A DNA stretch of 64,000 bases from Bacteroidota bacterium (GCA_014382445.1 JACNJS010000034.1:47812-111811); one strand, 5' to 3'; positions 25,608-34,689 are shown, numbered from the stretch's first letter. The notes: generated by a model not told the origin, from the letters alone. Made by a program: numbers and translations.

Positions 25608-27851
25608 ATGAAAACAAGAAGGGATTTTATTAAAATTTCAGCTGCAGGGGCGGGGGTTGCTGCGCTAGGACTTAGCACCTTACACTGGAATGGGGTTAAA
25701 GCGCAAGAAAATACTCAACATCCTGTAAGCGATGAGGAAATGACACCTTACCCAACCTATTGTGAGGTTTGTTTTTGGCAATGTGCCGGGTGGACCTATG
25801 TTGACAAAAAAGGGAGCATTAAAAAGATAATTGGCAACAAAGAAGATCCCCATTGTAATGGTCGTCTTTGTCCGAGAGGTACTGGAGGCATTGGGATGTA
25901 TTACGATGAGGATAGGCTGAAGACCCCGCTTATTAGAGAATATAAAGAGAATGGTGAAGCATATTTCAGAAAAGCTTCATGGGATGAGGCACTGGACTAT
26001 ACAGCAAAAAAGTTACAAGCAGTTGCTGATGAACATGGTCCTGAATGTATTGCTTTGTTTAACCATGGTTCTGCAGGTAAACATTTTGGCACCTTCCTTA
26101 ATGCTTTGGGTTCACCAAACATAGCCGCACCATCATTTGCACAATGCCGCGGGCCGCGCGAAACTGCCTGGATTGCCACTTTTGGAGAAGCAGTGGGTTC
26201 ACCGGAGCCTACTGACATTCGCGATACCGATTGCCTGGTTCTCATTGGTTCACACCTTGGCGAAAATATGCACAACGGACAGGTGCAGGAAATGGCTCAG
26301 GTAATTGACAGGGGAGCAACAATCATTACTGTCGACCCGCGTCTTAGTACTGTTGCCGCTAAATCAAAATACTGGCTACCAATTAAACCTGCCACCGACC
26401 TTGCACTTTTACTAGCCTGGATTCATGTGGCAATTTATGAAGATATTTATAATAAGGAGTACGTTGAAAAATACACATTTGGATTTGATGAGTTAAAAGA
26501 ACATGTAAAAAATATGACCCCTGAATGGGCTTATGGCATTACTACAATCAAACCTGATATCATTAGAAAAACTGTTCGTGAAATGGCAAATGCTGCCCCA
26601 TCAGTTATAATACATCCTGGAAGACACGTAACCTGGTATGGTGATGACACTCAGCGTATTAGGGCAGTTGCAATATTGAATGCTTTGTTTGGTTCGTGGG
26701 GAAACAGAGGAGGATTCTATTTAAAAGAAAGTTTTCATCTGCCAAAGCCTCATATACCACCCTATCCAAAGCCTACTAAAACATGGCGTGATGCATATCC
26801 AGGCCAATTTAAACTTGCAAGCCTGGCATTGTCATCCGGCATTTGCGATGCCACAATTCCAACGGAAGATAGGGCATGTTCATTTAAAGCATGGATAGTT
26901 TCAGGCACTAACCTACCGCTTACTTTGCCGGATATAAAAAACACAAAGAAAGCAATGGATAACCTTGATTTCATGGTAGTTATTGATACAATGCCGATGG
27001 AAGTCACGGGATATGCGGATGTTATTCTACCCGAATGTACCTATCTCGAAAGATATGACCTTATACGTACTTTGCCTCACCGCGAACCAAATATAGCATT
27101 GCGCATGCCGGCAGTTAAGCCTAAATATGATAGCAAACCGGCATATTGGATTGCGAAACAACTTGCCAATAAAATGGGACTTGGGGCATATTTTCCTTTT
27201 GATGATATAACTGACCTTCTTGATTGGCAACTTAAACAGGTGGGCTCATCACTTGAAGAAATGCAGCGGATTGGTGTTAAGAAATTTGACCGCGAAAATG
27301 GAGGTTTATACTTTCAAAAAGGCGAAGATATAGAGTTTAATACACCCACTGGTAAGATTGAGCTTTTTTCAAATGATATTGCCGCCGAAGGTTTCGACCC
27401 AATGCCAGTATATACTCCTCATCCTGAACCAGAACAAGGGTTCTATAGACTCATTTACGGCAGAGCTCCCATGCATACATTTAGCCGTACTGCAAATAAC
27501 CATAATTTGTGGGATTTGAAAAAGGAAAATTCCGTTTGGATAAATCCAAAAGTAGCCAAATTATGGAATCTGAAAAAAGATCAATTAATCTGGCTTAAAA
27601 ACCAGGATGGTGTGGTTTCTTCCTTCCCAATTAAAGTTAGAATTACCGAACGAATAAGATGGGACTCGGTTTATATGGTTCATGGTTTTGGCCATACAGA
27701 TAAAAAACTAAGTAGAGCATATGGTAATGGCGCCAACGATTCGGAGCTTATTACAAAGGTTATGGTTGACCCGATTATGGGAGGAACCGGAATGCGAGGT
27801 AATTTTGTAACATTTTTAACTGAAAAACCAGCAAAGGAGGTTGAAGCATGA
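25608..27851 (+). CDS. molybdopterin oxidoreductase catalytic subunit, Psr/Phs/Ttr-like
   Basis: The 747-residue protein has a Tat signal (T-R-R-D-F-I-K). An N-terminal [4Fe-4S] motif follows (C-E-V-C-F-W-Q-C, then C-P-R-G about 30 residues on), then the molybdopterin-binding domains of the DMSO reductase superfamily. A candidate Mo-ligand Cys is in F-A-Q-C-R-G-P-R-E near residue 180. Subunit layout (ferredoxin and NrfD genes directly downstream) matches polysulfide, thiosulfate, tetrathionate and arsenate reductases. The linked sulfur-transfer genes favour a sulfur compound as substrate; reduction or oxidation cannot be told from sequence. It overlaps the next gene by 4 bp. Confidence 0.9.
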   Translation: MKTRRDFIKISAAGAGVAALGLSTLHWNGVKAQENTQHPVSDEEMTPYPTYCEVCFWQCAGWTYVDKKGSIKKIIGNKEDPHCNGRLCPRGTGGIGMYYDEDRLKTPLIREYKENGEAYFRKASWDEALDYTAKKLQAVADEHGPECIALFNHGSAGKHFGTFLNALGSPNIAAPSFAQCRGPRETAWIATFGEAVGSPEPTDIRDTDCLVLIGSHLGENMHNGQVQEMAQVIDRGATIITVDPRLSTVAAKSKYWLPIKPATDLALLLAWIHVAIYEDIYNKEYVEKYTFGFDELKEHVKNMTPEWAYGITTIKPDIIRKTVREMANAAPSVIIHPGRHVTWYGDDTQRIRAVAILNALFGSWGNRGGFYLKESFHLPKPHIPPYPKPTKTWRDAYPGQFKLASLALSSGICDATIPTEDRACSFKAWIVSGTNLPLTLPDIKNTKKAMDNLDFMVVIDTMPMEVTGYADVILPECTYLERYDLIRTLPHREPNIALRMPAVKPKYDSKPAYWIAKQLANKMGLGAYFPFDDITDLLDWQLKQVGSSLEEMQRIGVKKFDRENGGLYFQKGEDIEFNTPTGKIELFSNDIAAEGFDPMPVYTPHPEPEQGFYRLIYGRAPMHTFSRTANNHNLWDLKKENSVWINPKVAKLWNLKKDQLIWLKNQDGVVSSFPIKVRITERIRWDSVYMVHGFGHTDKKLSRAYGNGANDSELITKVMVDPIMGGTGMRGNFVTFLTEKPAKEVEA

Positions 27852-28381
27852 GATACGCAATGGCTATTGACACCAAAAAGTGTGTAGGATGTAGCGACTG
27901 TGTTGTTGCTTGCCAAACTGAAAACAATGTTCCTCACGGATATTGCCGTGACTGGATTGTGGAAAATGTGGTTGGCAGTTATCCTAATGTTGAAATTGAA
28001 TTAAGATCGGAGCGTTGCAACCATTGTGATAATTCACCATGTGTAAGATGCTGCCCAACAGGCGCAAGTCACATAGTTGAAGGTGGAATTGTTAAAGTTA
28101 CACATAGTGAATGTATTGGTTGTGGTGCATGTATTCAGTCCTGCCCGTACGACGCAAGATATTCCCACCCTGATGGTTATGTTGATAAATGTACTTTCTG
28201 TGATCATCGGCTAGCACTAGGGCAAGATCCTGCCTGTGTTGAAGTTTGTCCTACTTCATGTTTGTATTTTGGCGATCTTGAAGACCCGAATAGCGAAGTC
28301 GCAAAAGCACTGAAAAACAGGAACTGGAAAGTATTAGCTCCCGAAGCAGGTACTAAACCTCAATTGTATTTTCTTACTTAA
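27848..28381 (+). CDS. four-cluster ferredoxin subunit of the molybdopterin oxidoreductase
   Basis: The 177-residue protein has four cysteine groups for [4Fe-4S] clusters (C-V-G-C-S-D-C-V-V-A-C, C-N-H-C-D-N-S-P-C-V-R-C-C-P, C-I-G-C-G-A-C-I-Q-S-C-P, and C-T-F-C ... C-V-E-V-C-P), as in PsrB/PhsB/NrfC. It carries electrons between the NrfD-like membrane subunit and the molybdenum subunit. It has no signal of its own and is probably exported in complex with the Tat-dependent catalytic subunit. AGGAGG at 27835-27840 supports the ATG at 27848, which overlaps the upstream stop codon. Confidence 0.94.
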   Translation: MRYAMAIDTKKCVGCSDCVVACQTENNVPHGYCRDWIVENVVGSYPNVEIELRSERCNHCDNSPCVRCCPTGASHIVEGGIVKVTHSECIGCGACIQSCPYDARYSHPDGYVDKCTFCDHRLALGQDPACVEVCPTSCLYFGDLEDPNSEVAKALKNRNWKVLAPEAGTKPQLYFLT

Positions 28382-28396
28382 TCAAATATTAAAAAG

Positions 28397-29338
28397 ATGA
28401 AAGAAGAATTATTTGTAAGCGGGCGTAATATACCTTATATAGACCCTTATCTTAATATATGGCATTGGGAAATACCAGTTTATTTATTCCTTGGTGGATT
28501 AGCAGCAGGAATTATGTTTTTTGCCGGCTATTTTACTATTATGCGTAAAGAAAAAGAAATGCAGGCAACTGTTAAGTATGCCCCATTTTTGGTTCCTGTT
28601 GCATTGGTACTGGGTTTAATAGCCTTATTTTTAGACCTTAAACACCAACTCTACTTTTGGAGGCTCTACACTACGATCAGGCTTGAATCGCCAATGTCGT
28701 GGGGAGCATGGACATTAATGCTTATCACTCCTTTATCAATGGTTTGGGTTGCAAGTTATACGAGGGAGGTTTTCTCCAGGTGGGACTGGAAATTCAAGAT
28801 ACTTTACCAATTGGAAGAACTCATTATAAAAAATCGCAAATCACTTGCGTGGGCAATGATGTTTTTAGCAGTTATATTAGGTGTATATACCGGTATACTA
28901 CTTTCTGCATTCAATGCACGGCCATTGTGGAACACTTCTATTCTAGGACCATTATTTTTGGTTTCCGGATTGTCAACCGGACTGGCAACCATAATTTGGA
29001 TGTCAAAAAGCAAGTACGAACGCAAGGTGCTAAGCCGACTCGATTTGATGTTAATTGGCGTAGAACTTTTTTTAATAATCCACCTTTTCATGGGCTTCCT
29101 TGCTGCTTCTGAGGTACAGATAGAGGCTGCTCAACTTTTTTTAGGTGGCGAATTCACCGTTGTGTTTTGGGTATTTGTAATTATACTTGGTCTTATTTTT
29201 CCAGCTATAATGGAAATATTAGAACTTCGTGGGTTTCATATACCAATATGGATTCCTTCTTTATTAATTTTGATAGGCGGCTTTGTTTTCAGGTATGTGA
29301 TGGTTGAGGCCGGACAAATTACAAGATATTTATATTGA
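28397..29338 (+). CDS. NrfD/PsrC-like membrane subunit
   Basis: The 313-residue protein has about eight hydrophobic helices and the PsrC-type start W-H-W-E-I-P-V-Y-L-F-L-G-G-L-A-A-G. L-D-L-K-H-Q-L-Y-F-W-R-L-Y and P-M-S-W-G-A-W follow, the conserved NrfD blocks. It anchors the molybdopterin oxidoreductase and exchanges electrons with menaquinone. It is 15 bp after the ferredoxin gene. It is of the short PsrC type, unlike the HybB-like protein at 16933, so the two membrane modules are not recent duplicates. Confidence 0.92.
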   Translation: MKEELFVSGRNIPYIDPYLNIWHWEIPVYLFLGGLAAGIMFFAGYFTIMRKEKEMQATVKYAPFLVPVALVLGLIALFLDLKHQLYFWRLYTTIRLESPMSWGAWTLMLITPLSMVWVASYTREVFSRWDWKFKILYQLEELIIKNRKSLAWAMMFLAVILGVYTGILLSAFNARPLWNTSILGPLFLVSGLSTGLATIIWMSKSKYERKVLSRLDLMLIGVELFLIIHLFMGFLAASEVQIEAAQLFLGGEFTVVFWVFVIILGLIFPAIMEILELRGFHIPIWIPSLLILIGGFVFRYVMVEAGQITRYLY

Positions 29339-29352
29339 TAAAAAATATTAAC

Positions 29353-29892
29353 ATGAATACAAAACTCAGCTCAAAAAGAAAACCTAACTATATTAATCCA
29401 TATTTTGGTGGCGTATTATTAGGATTGTTGCTATTAACCATTTTTTATGTTGCTGGCCGGGGTCTTAGTGCCACTGGCGGATTAAAATTAATAGTAGTTA
29501 CTTTAGTTGATAAAATTGCCCCTGAACATGCAGAAAACAATGCATATTACAGGATGTTTCTACCCAAAGATGGAAGCTCCCCTCTATCTAACTGGTTAGT
29601 CTTTGGGGCATTAGGGACTTTCTTTGGCGGAATGCTTTCGGGTGCCATAAGTGGTAGATTAGGAAAACTTAGAATAGAAAAGAGTCCGAAAATCAGCAAT
29701 ACTACGAGGTTGATTGCAGCCGGGGTTGGAGGTATCTTATTTGGCATTGGAAGCCAGTTTGGCCGAGGATGCTCAAGCGGTGCAGCACTTAGCGGGACAT
29801 CAGCATTTTCGTTTGGTGGGCTTATTATAATGGCCCTTATGTTTGGCGTTGGCTACGTTTTTGCTTATTTCTTTAGAAAATTATGGATATAA
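29353..29892 (+). CDS. YeeE/YedE half-transporter, first copy
   Basis: The frame opens at 29335 (TTG), but the ATG at 29353 (M-N-T-K-L-S-S) gives a more normal N-terminus and I use it. The protein has about four or five hydrophobic segments and the YeeE/YedE signature G-I-G-S-Q-F-G-R-G-C-S-S-G. This family imports thiosulfate or related sulfur compounds, with sulfur relayed through conserved cysteines. At about 180 residues it equals one half of the full-length YeeE; the next gene supplies a second half. The pair probably forms a heteromeric channel. Confidence 0.88.
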   Translation: MNTKLSSKRKPNYINPYFGGVLLGLLLLTIFYVAGRGLSATGGLKLIVVTLVDKIAPEHAENNAYYRMFLPKDGSSPLSNWLVFGALGTFFGGMLSGAISGRLGKLRIEKSPKISNTTRLIAAGVGGILFGIGSQFGRGCSSGAALSGTSAFSFGGLIIMALMFGVGYVFAYFFRKLWI

Positions 29893-29911
29893 TATTTAAA
29901 TATTAATTGTT

Positions 29912-30517
29912 ATGGGACCTTTAATACCACTTGAAATAATAACAGGACACTGGGATTTTGTGATTGCCCTCCTGATTGGAGGAGCATTTGGATATATACT
30001 TGAAGCCTCCGGGTTTTCATCCTCCAGAATGATAGCCGGGGTTTTCTATGGTTATAACTTCGTTGTTCTACGTGTATTCTTCACCGCCATGATTGTAGCT
30101 ATGGTAGGCTATTTGTATTTCTCATACATGGGTTGGATAGATATGAGCCTTGTATTTGTATTACCAACCTACTTAAATTCCATGCTGTTTGGAGGATTTT
30201 TAATGGGACTGGGATTTGTAATTGGAGGATTTTGTCCGGGAACTAGTTACACTGCCGCTGCTATTGGTAAAATAGATGGTGTGGTTTTCGCCGGAGGTGT
30301 TCTTTTAGGTATTTTTATCTTTTCCGAACTTTTTCCATTCTACGAAGATTTTTACGTAGCAAACAACCTGGGTAATGTTACCATTGGCGAAATGATTGGA
30401 GTTAGTAACGAAGTAGTTGCATTCGCTTTTGTAGTTATAGCAATAGTTGCATTTTATGTTACATCGATTATTGAGAAAAAGGTTAGGAAAAACATGACTG
30501 AATATAAATTTGAATAG
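29912..30517 (+). CDS. YeeE/YedE half-transporter, second copy
   Basis: The 201-residue membrane protein has the second YeeE-type signature G-F-V-I-G-G-F-C-P-G-T-S-Y-T-A-A with its conserved Cys, and about five hydrophobic segments. It lies 19 bp after the first half-transporter gene and 2 bp before the rhodanese-fold gene. Together the two halves rebuild the two-Cys-motif arrangement of YeeE. I infer import of a sulfur compound feeding the TusE/DsrE-like proteins encoded downstream. Confidence 0.88.
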   Translation: MGPLIPLEIITGHWDFVIALLIGGAFGYILEASGFSSSRMIAGVFYGYNFVVLRVFFTAMIVAMVGYLYFSYMGWIDMSLVFVLPTYLNSMLFGGFLMGLGFVIGGFCPGTSYTAAAIGKIDGVVFAGGVLLGIFIFSELFPFYEDFYVANNLGNVTIGEMIGVSNEVVAFAFVVIAIVAFYVTSIIEKKVRKNMTEYKFE

Positions 30518-30519
30518 TC

Positions 30520-31128
30520 ATGAATAAAAAATATTTGTTTCTTGCTTTATTGATGCTTTTACTGGCGACCGGACTTTTAATTCTTCCTGAAAGACATAAT
30601 TTTCAGCAAATGAAAGCTGAAAATTTAATGTGGGAGGTTGTTCAACCAACAAGATATGTTACTGTCGACCAAGTGGCAATGATGATAATAGATGGCGATC
30701 CCACGCTTGAACTTGTTGATGTTAGACCAATTAATGATTTTGCTACTTTTTCGTTAAAAAACGCTATTAATATTCCTTTCGACAGCCTGTTGAATCCTAA
30801 TTATCAGGGGTATCTTGGTATAGAGGATATGAATGTGGTGTTTTACAGTAACGATGATATTAGAGCTGATCAGTCATGGGTAATTGCTCGCAGAATGGGT
30901 TATCATAACCTCTATGTTATGAAAGGTGGTTTGAACTCATGGATTGAGTGCATCATTAAGCCACTAAAACCTGATGAAACTGCATCATTAAACGAATTTG
31001 AAGACTATGAGTTCAGGAAAGGTGCCAGCATTTATTTTACCGGAGCAAAACTTGAATCTTCTGATAAGAAGTCTTCAGTAAATGTGGTTAGAAGAAAAAA
31101 AGGGTCAGCGGTTGCAGGAGGATGTTGA
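30520..31128 (+). CDS. membrane-anchored rhodanese-fold protein with C-terminal AGGC tail, copy 1
   Basis: The 202-residue protein has an N-terminal membrane helix (about 4-21) and a rhodanese domain (E-L-V-D-V-R-P, N-A-I-N-I-P, V-M-K-G-G-L-N-S-W). At the place of the catalytic Cys it has Ser (V-V-F-Y-S-N-D-D), so classical sulfurtransferase activity is unlikely. After the domain comes a linker and a basic tail ending K-K-G-S-A-V-A-G-G-C, with Cys as the last residue. Only one other Cys is present (W-I-E-C). The next gene has the same tail. The basic N-terminus suggests a periplasmic domain. I infer a sulfur-binding adaptor for the YeeE-type transporter. Confidence 0.85.
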   Translation: MNKKYLFLALLMLLLATGLLILPERHNFQQMKAENLMWEVVQPTRYVTVDQVAMMIIDGDPTLELVDVRPINDFATFSLKNAINIPFDSLLNPNYQGYLGIEDMNVVFYSNDDIRADQSWVIARRMGYHNLYVMKGGLNSWIECIIKPLKPDETASLNEFEDYEFRKGASIYFTGAKLESSDKKSSVNVVRRKKGSAVAGGC

Positions 31129-31189
31129 AGTTTCAGAAGTGTTTATGAAAAGTTAAATGTTATAAGATAAGTTTTTTAAAGAAGAGGTT

Positions 31190-31831
31190 ATGCATGTACA
31201 TGAGTTAAACCCTAAAAAAACGTTAATAGCAATGTTAATATTTGCTGTTGTAATTATTGCCGGATTACTAACAATAAATAATCCAAGGTTAAAATACCAA
31301 ATAAGTCCTGCTCAGGCTATTAGCATGGTTTCAGATAATAATCAGGGTGTTGATGCCTCCAAAATTGATAATCTGTTATCGGCATCCACAAACCCAACCA
31401 TATTAATTGATATTCGTAACCATTATAAATTTGCTCGCGGGCATATTGCTTCTGCAAATAATATTTCCGGCGTTGAACTACTCAGTGAAGAAAACATTAA
31501 GTGGTTGAATGAATTAAATAATGATAAAATTGCTGTGATAATATATGGCGATGATCCGCTACAGACTAATGGCCCCTGGATGGTACTACAACAACTTGGT
31601 TTTGAAAATATTAAATTTTTAAAGGGTGGATACAACCATTATGTGCAGGTTAAAAATGCAGAAAAAGATCACAAACCTATCCCCACATTTATAGCCGGTA
31701 AGGCGAAATATAACTATGCAGAAGTTGCAAAAATTAGCTCTGTTAGTGATACTGATACTGGCCAATCGGATAAAAAACATAGTATAATCAGGCATAAGAA
31801 AAAGGGAACTGTAACTGCTGGTGGATGTTAA
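31190..31831 (+). CDS. membrane-anchored rhodanese-fold protein with C-terminal AGGC tail, copy 2
   Basis: The 213-residue protein has an N-terminal membrane helix (about 10-27) and a rhodanese-like domain (I-L-I-D-I-R-N-H-Y-K-F-A-R-G-H-I-A-S-A-N-N-I, then F-L-K-G-G-Y). The catalytic Cys is replaced by Gly (V-I-I-Y-G-D-D). The basic tail ends K-K-K-G-T-V-T-A-G-G-C, matching copy 1. The terminal Cys is the only Cys I find in the whole protein, so if it handles sulfur it must do so there. It lies about 60 bp after copy 1 and ends the operon, converging on the Crp/Fnr gene. Confidence 0.85.
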   Translation: MHVHELNPKKTLIAMLIFAVVIIAGLLTINNPRLKYQISPAQAISMVSDNNQGVDASKIDNLLSASTNPTILIDIRNHYKFARGHIASANNISGVELLSEENIKWLNELNNDKIAVIIYGDDPLQTNGPWMVLQQLGFENIKFLKGGYNHYVQVKNAEKDHKPIPTFIAGKAKYNYAEVAKISSVSDTDTGQSDKKHSIIRHKKKGTVTAGGC

Positions 31832-31878
31832 AAGTATTTGACAAATTTCATCACCGACCTAAAAAAAGATTACAACAA

Positions 31879-32574
31879 TTACCCAGTCTTAGATATGCTT
31901 TCCAATCGCTTGTAATCAGTTATCTTCATAATTTTTCCGCTCATTGATATTACACCGTCTTTTCTGAATTCCGATAATGTGCGGATAGTATTTTCAGTTG
32001 TCATTGATATTAATTCGCCTATCTCACGACGAGTAATCGGTAGTCGAAACTCATGTTTGTGGTAAATATTTTCCGACAAAAACAATAGTAAGTAAGCAAT
32101 CCTGCCTTTTACCTGCCTTTTGCTTATCTCAAACTGACCGTCAATAACATCATCCGAAATGCGACTCATCCTGTTTAATACACGTAGGGCAAACTCACTG
32201 TTCGATGTAATTAATTTGTTTAATGTTTGAAGTTCAATATCGCAAACCTTAGTTTCTTCTATAGCTGCTATTGAATATTTATAAACTGAATCGGAGAATA
32301 TACTCAGCAAGCTAATAAAATCTCCTGGTTTGTTAAGGCTAAGAATGTGGTCCTTGCCATTTTTATCGGTCTTGTATAGCTTAATCAGTCCGCTTCGTAA
32401 ATACATAAATGAATTAATCGGATCACCTTCACTACGAATAATCTCTCCCCTATTATAAACATATTCCTTCCTTGAGACGTTAACTTTCTGATATTCTGCA
32501 TCATTAAGTGAATCAAACAATAGTTTTCTGTAAAAACAAAAATTACATGATTCTATTTCATTGGTTAATTTCAT
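31879..32574 (-). CDS. Crp/Fnr-family transcription regulator
   Basis: The 231-residue protein has a cyclic-nucleotide-binding-like domain (G-E-I-I-R-S-E-G-D-P, L-R-S-G-L-I-K-L-Y) and a C-terminal winged helix with I-T-R-R-E-I-G-E-L-I-S-M-T-T-E-N-T-I-R-T-L-S-E-F. The recognition helix is typical of FNR-like proteins. The N-terminus has C-N-F-C and there is a further Cys near 111 (K-V-C-D); full FNR has four cluster cysteines, so an iron-sulfur cluster is uncertain. It is divergent from the SQR-like gene with an FNR-like palindrome between them, and so may regulate itself, the SQR-like unit, and the operon at 25608. Confidence 0.93.
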   Translation of the reverse strand: MKLTNEIESCNFCFYRKLLFDSLNDAEYQKVNVSRKEYVYNRGEIIRSEGDPINSFMYLRSGLIKLYKTDKNGKDHILSLNKPGDFISLLSIFSDSVYKYSIAAIEETKVCDIELQTLNKLITSNSEFALRVLNRMSRISDDVIDGQFEISKRQVKGRIAYLLLFLSENIYHKHEFRLPITRREIGELISMTTENTIRTLSEFRKDGVISMSGKIMKITDYKRLESISKTG

Positions 32575-32601
32575 TCTGATAGTATAGTTTTTTCCTATTT
32601 C

Positions 32602-32615
32602 ATGATATATATCAT
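32602..32615. promoter_or_regulatory. FNR-like operator (ATGATATATATCAT), perfect palindrome
   Basis: ATGAT-ATAT-ATCAT is fully symmetric and lies between the divergent crp/fnr-type and SQR-like genes. A TATCTTTG element at 32649-32656 could be the -7 region for the SQR-like gene, which would place the operator roughly 50-60 bases before that start point. Confidence 0.65.
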
Positions 32616-32708
32616 ATCTACCTTTATCTATATGTAGATTTGTAGATATATCTTTGCCTCTTCAAATATATCAATTTAACTTTGATATAAACTTATTAAA
32701 CCAAATAA

Positions 32709-33938
32709 ATGAAAAAATTATTAATACTGGGTGCCGGAACAGCTGGTACAATGATGGCAAATAAAATGCGAAAAGCACTTTCGCGAAACGAGTGGGATAT
32801 CACAATTGTTGACCAGTTTAAAACACATTATTATCAGCCCGGGTTTTTGTTTATCCCCTTTGGGATGTACACTAAAAATGATGTAATTAAGCCTAAAAAT
32901 GACTTTTTCCCTGTTGGTGTAAACGTTATTTTCTCAACGATAAACAAGATCAATCCTGAAAAAAACAGTGTTGTTCTTGACGATGGTGTTGTACTCAAAT
33001 ACGACCAGCTTTTAATCGCAACTGGTACGCGAACTGCTCCCGAAGAAACAGAAGGGCTTACAGGAAAACTATGGTATAAAGAGATATTCGATTTCTATAC
33101 TATTGACGGCGCTGTGGCTTTAGCCAGTTTTTTTAAAACATGGAAAGGAGGCAAACTTGTTGTTAATATAGCTGAGCTTCCATATAAATGCCCCGTTGCG
33201 CCACTTGAATTTGTGTTTTTTGCTGATGCCTTTTTTACGGAAAGAGGTATGCGCGATAAAGTGGACATAACCTACGTTACACCTCTGCCCGGAGCCTTTA
33301 CAAAACCCAGAGCTACCAAAATGCTTGGTGATTTGCTTGAACAAAAAAACATCAATATCGTACCCGACTTCAATATAATGGAGGTGGATAACGATAATAA
33401 AAAAATAATTGATTATGGTGGCACAGAGATTCCTTTCGATTGCCTTGTTTCTATTCCAACAAACTTAGGTGCTGATGTTATTGAAACAAGTGGTTTAGGG
33501 GACGACATGAACTTTGTTAAAACAGATAAACACACACTACAGCAGGTTGATTATAAGAATATTTTTGTTATCGGTGATGCGGCAAACATCCCAACTTCAA
33601 AAGCCGGATCTGTTGCCCATTTTGCAGCCGAAATTATCGAAGAAAATATGATGTGCGCAATTGAAGGAAGAGAGTTGACAGCAAGCTTCGATGGCCATGC
33701 TAATTGTTATATAGAAACAGGTTTTGGAAAAGGAACCTTAATCGATTTTAATTATGATACTGAACCCTTGCCGGGGTCATTCCCATTTCCAGGTCTTGGT
33801 CCATTCGGATTGTTAAAAGTTACACGCACAAATCATTACGGAAAACTATTGTTTAGATGGATTTACTGGCATATTCTCCTTAAGGGTAAAGAAATGCCCA
33901 TAGATTCGGAAATGCAAATGGCCGGTAAAAAGCTTTAA
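32709..33938 (+). CDS. sulfide:quinone oxidoreductase-like FAD protein
   Basis: The 409-residue protein has the FAD-binding start L-I-L-G-A-G-T-A-G-T and the two-dinucleotide-fold arrangement of the SQR/flavocytochrome c family. It has A-T-G-T-R near residue 105 and F-V-I-G-D-A-A-N-I-P-T-S-K-A-G. Cysteines near 161 (Y-K-C-P-V-A-P-L-E) and near 333 (A-N-C-Y-I-E-T) are in the places of the redox pair of SQR. The C-terminus is amphipathic, as in membrane-attached members. It probably oxidises sulfide or persulfide and reduces quinone. It starts an operon with DUF1641, TusE-like and DsrE-like genes. Confidence 0.87.
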   Translation: MKKLLILGAGTAGTMMANKMRKALSRNEWDITIVDQFKTHYYQPGFLFIPFGMYTKNDVIKPKNDFFPVGVNVIFSTINKINPEKNSVVLDDGVVLKYDQLLIATGTRTAPEETEGLTGKLWYKEIFDFYTIDGAVALASFFKTWKGGKLVVNIAELPYKCPVAPLEFVFFADAFFTERGMRDKVDITYVTPLPGAFTKPRATKMLGDLLEQKNINIVPDFNIMEVDNDNKKIIDYGGTEIPFDCLVSIPTNLGADVIETSGLGDDMNFVKTDKHTLQQVDYKNIFVIGDAANIPTSKAGSVAHFAAEIIEENMMCAIEGRELTASFDGHANCYIETGFGKGTLIDFNYDTEPLPGSFPFPGLGPFGLLKVTRTNHYGKLLFRWIYWHILLKGKEMPIDSEMQMAGKKL

Positions 33939-33971
33939 CGCTCTAACTATTAATATTCAAAATATAAAGAT

Positions 33972-34658
33972 ATGGATAATAGTAATATTCAAGAGCAGAT
34001 AAACGATATAAACCGAAAACTCGATATTGTATTGGAAGAAATTGTTGCCCAAAGGGAAACAAGACAATCCATTGAAGATTTAACAGCTGACTTAACAATA
34101 ATAAGTAAAGATGTTTTTGCTTCAACAGTAACCGAGTTAGACAATGCAGGTGTTGAAGTTGATGGCGAGGCCGTTAAGCTATTGTTCCTTAAGCTATTAA
34201 GAAACGTAGACACTATCACTGATATTTTTGAAATGATTGAAAGCGGAAAAGACCTTCTGGCAGATATCACTCCAATAATACAACAAGTAGGTCTCGACGG
34301 TATTCATGTTATGAATGATATTGAGAAAAAAGGATACTTCGGCTTCATGCGACAATCCATAAAAATAATCGACAATATTGTTACGCATTTCTCATCAGAA
34401 GACTTACAGCAATTGGCCGACAATATTGTTACAATTTTGGAAACTGTAAAAAGCCTTACACAGCCCGAAATGCTCAAAACAATTAATAGTACTTTGATGG
34501 TTTACCGAAGTATTGAACTTGAAAATATTAAAGAATACTCCATCCTAAAAGCGCTTCGCGCTATGAACTCAAAAGAAATGCGAAAAGGAATTGGATTTAT
34601 GATAACATTCCTTCAAAATATCTCGAAGGAAACAACCATTAAATCAGAATTAAATTAA
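33972..34658 (+). CDS. DUF1641 protein
   Basis: The 228-residue protein begins with a coiled-coil-like stretch (I-N-D-I-N-R-K-L-D-I-V-L-E-E-I). It continues with the helical DUF1641 domain (L-F-L-K-L-L-R-N-V-D-T-I-T-D-I-F-E, then L-L-A-D-I-T-P-I). DUF1641 proteins are often encoded beside SQR-like or formate-dehydrogenase-like flavoproteins and sulfur-relay genes; their role is not known to me. It sits 33 bp after the SQR-like gene and 31 bp before the tusE-like gene. A scaffold for the sulfur-relay complex is a possible role, inferred only from context. Confidence 0.82.
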   Translation: MDNSNIQEQINDINRKLDIVLEEIVAQRETRQSIEDLTADLTIISKDVFASTVTELDNAGVEVDGEAVKLLFLKLLRNVDTITDIFEMIESGKDLLADITPIIQQVGLDGIHVMNDIEKKGYFGFMRQSIKIIDNIVTHFSSEDLQQLADNIVTILETVKSLTQPEMLKTINSTLMVYRSIELENIKEYSILKALRAMNSKEMRKGIGFMITFLQNISKETTIKSELN

Positions 34659-34689
34659 ATATTTAATATAACCGTAAAAACTATAAGTT

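Noticed and set aside
28699..29112. 137-residue plus-strand open frame
   Set aside because: It is an alternative frame within the conserved NrfD-like gene; no motif is seen.
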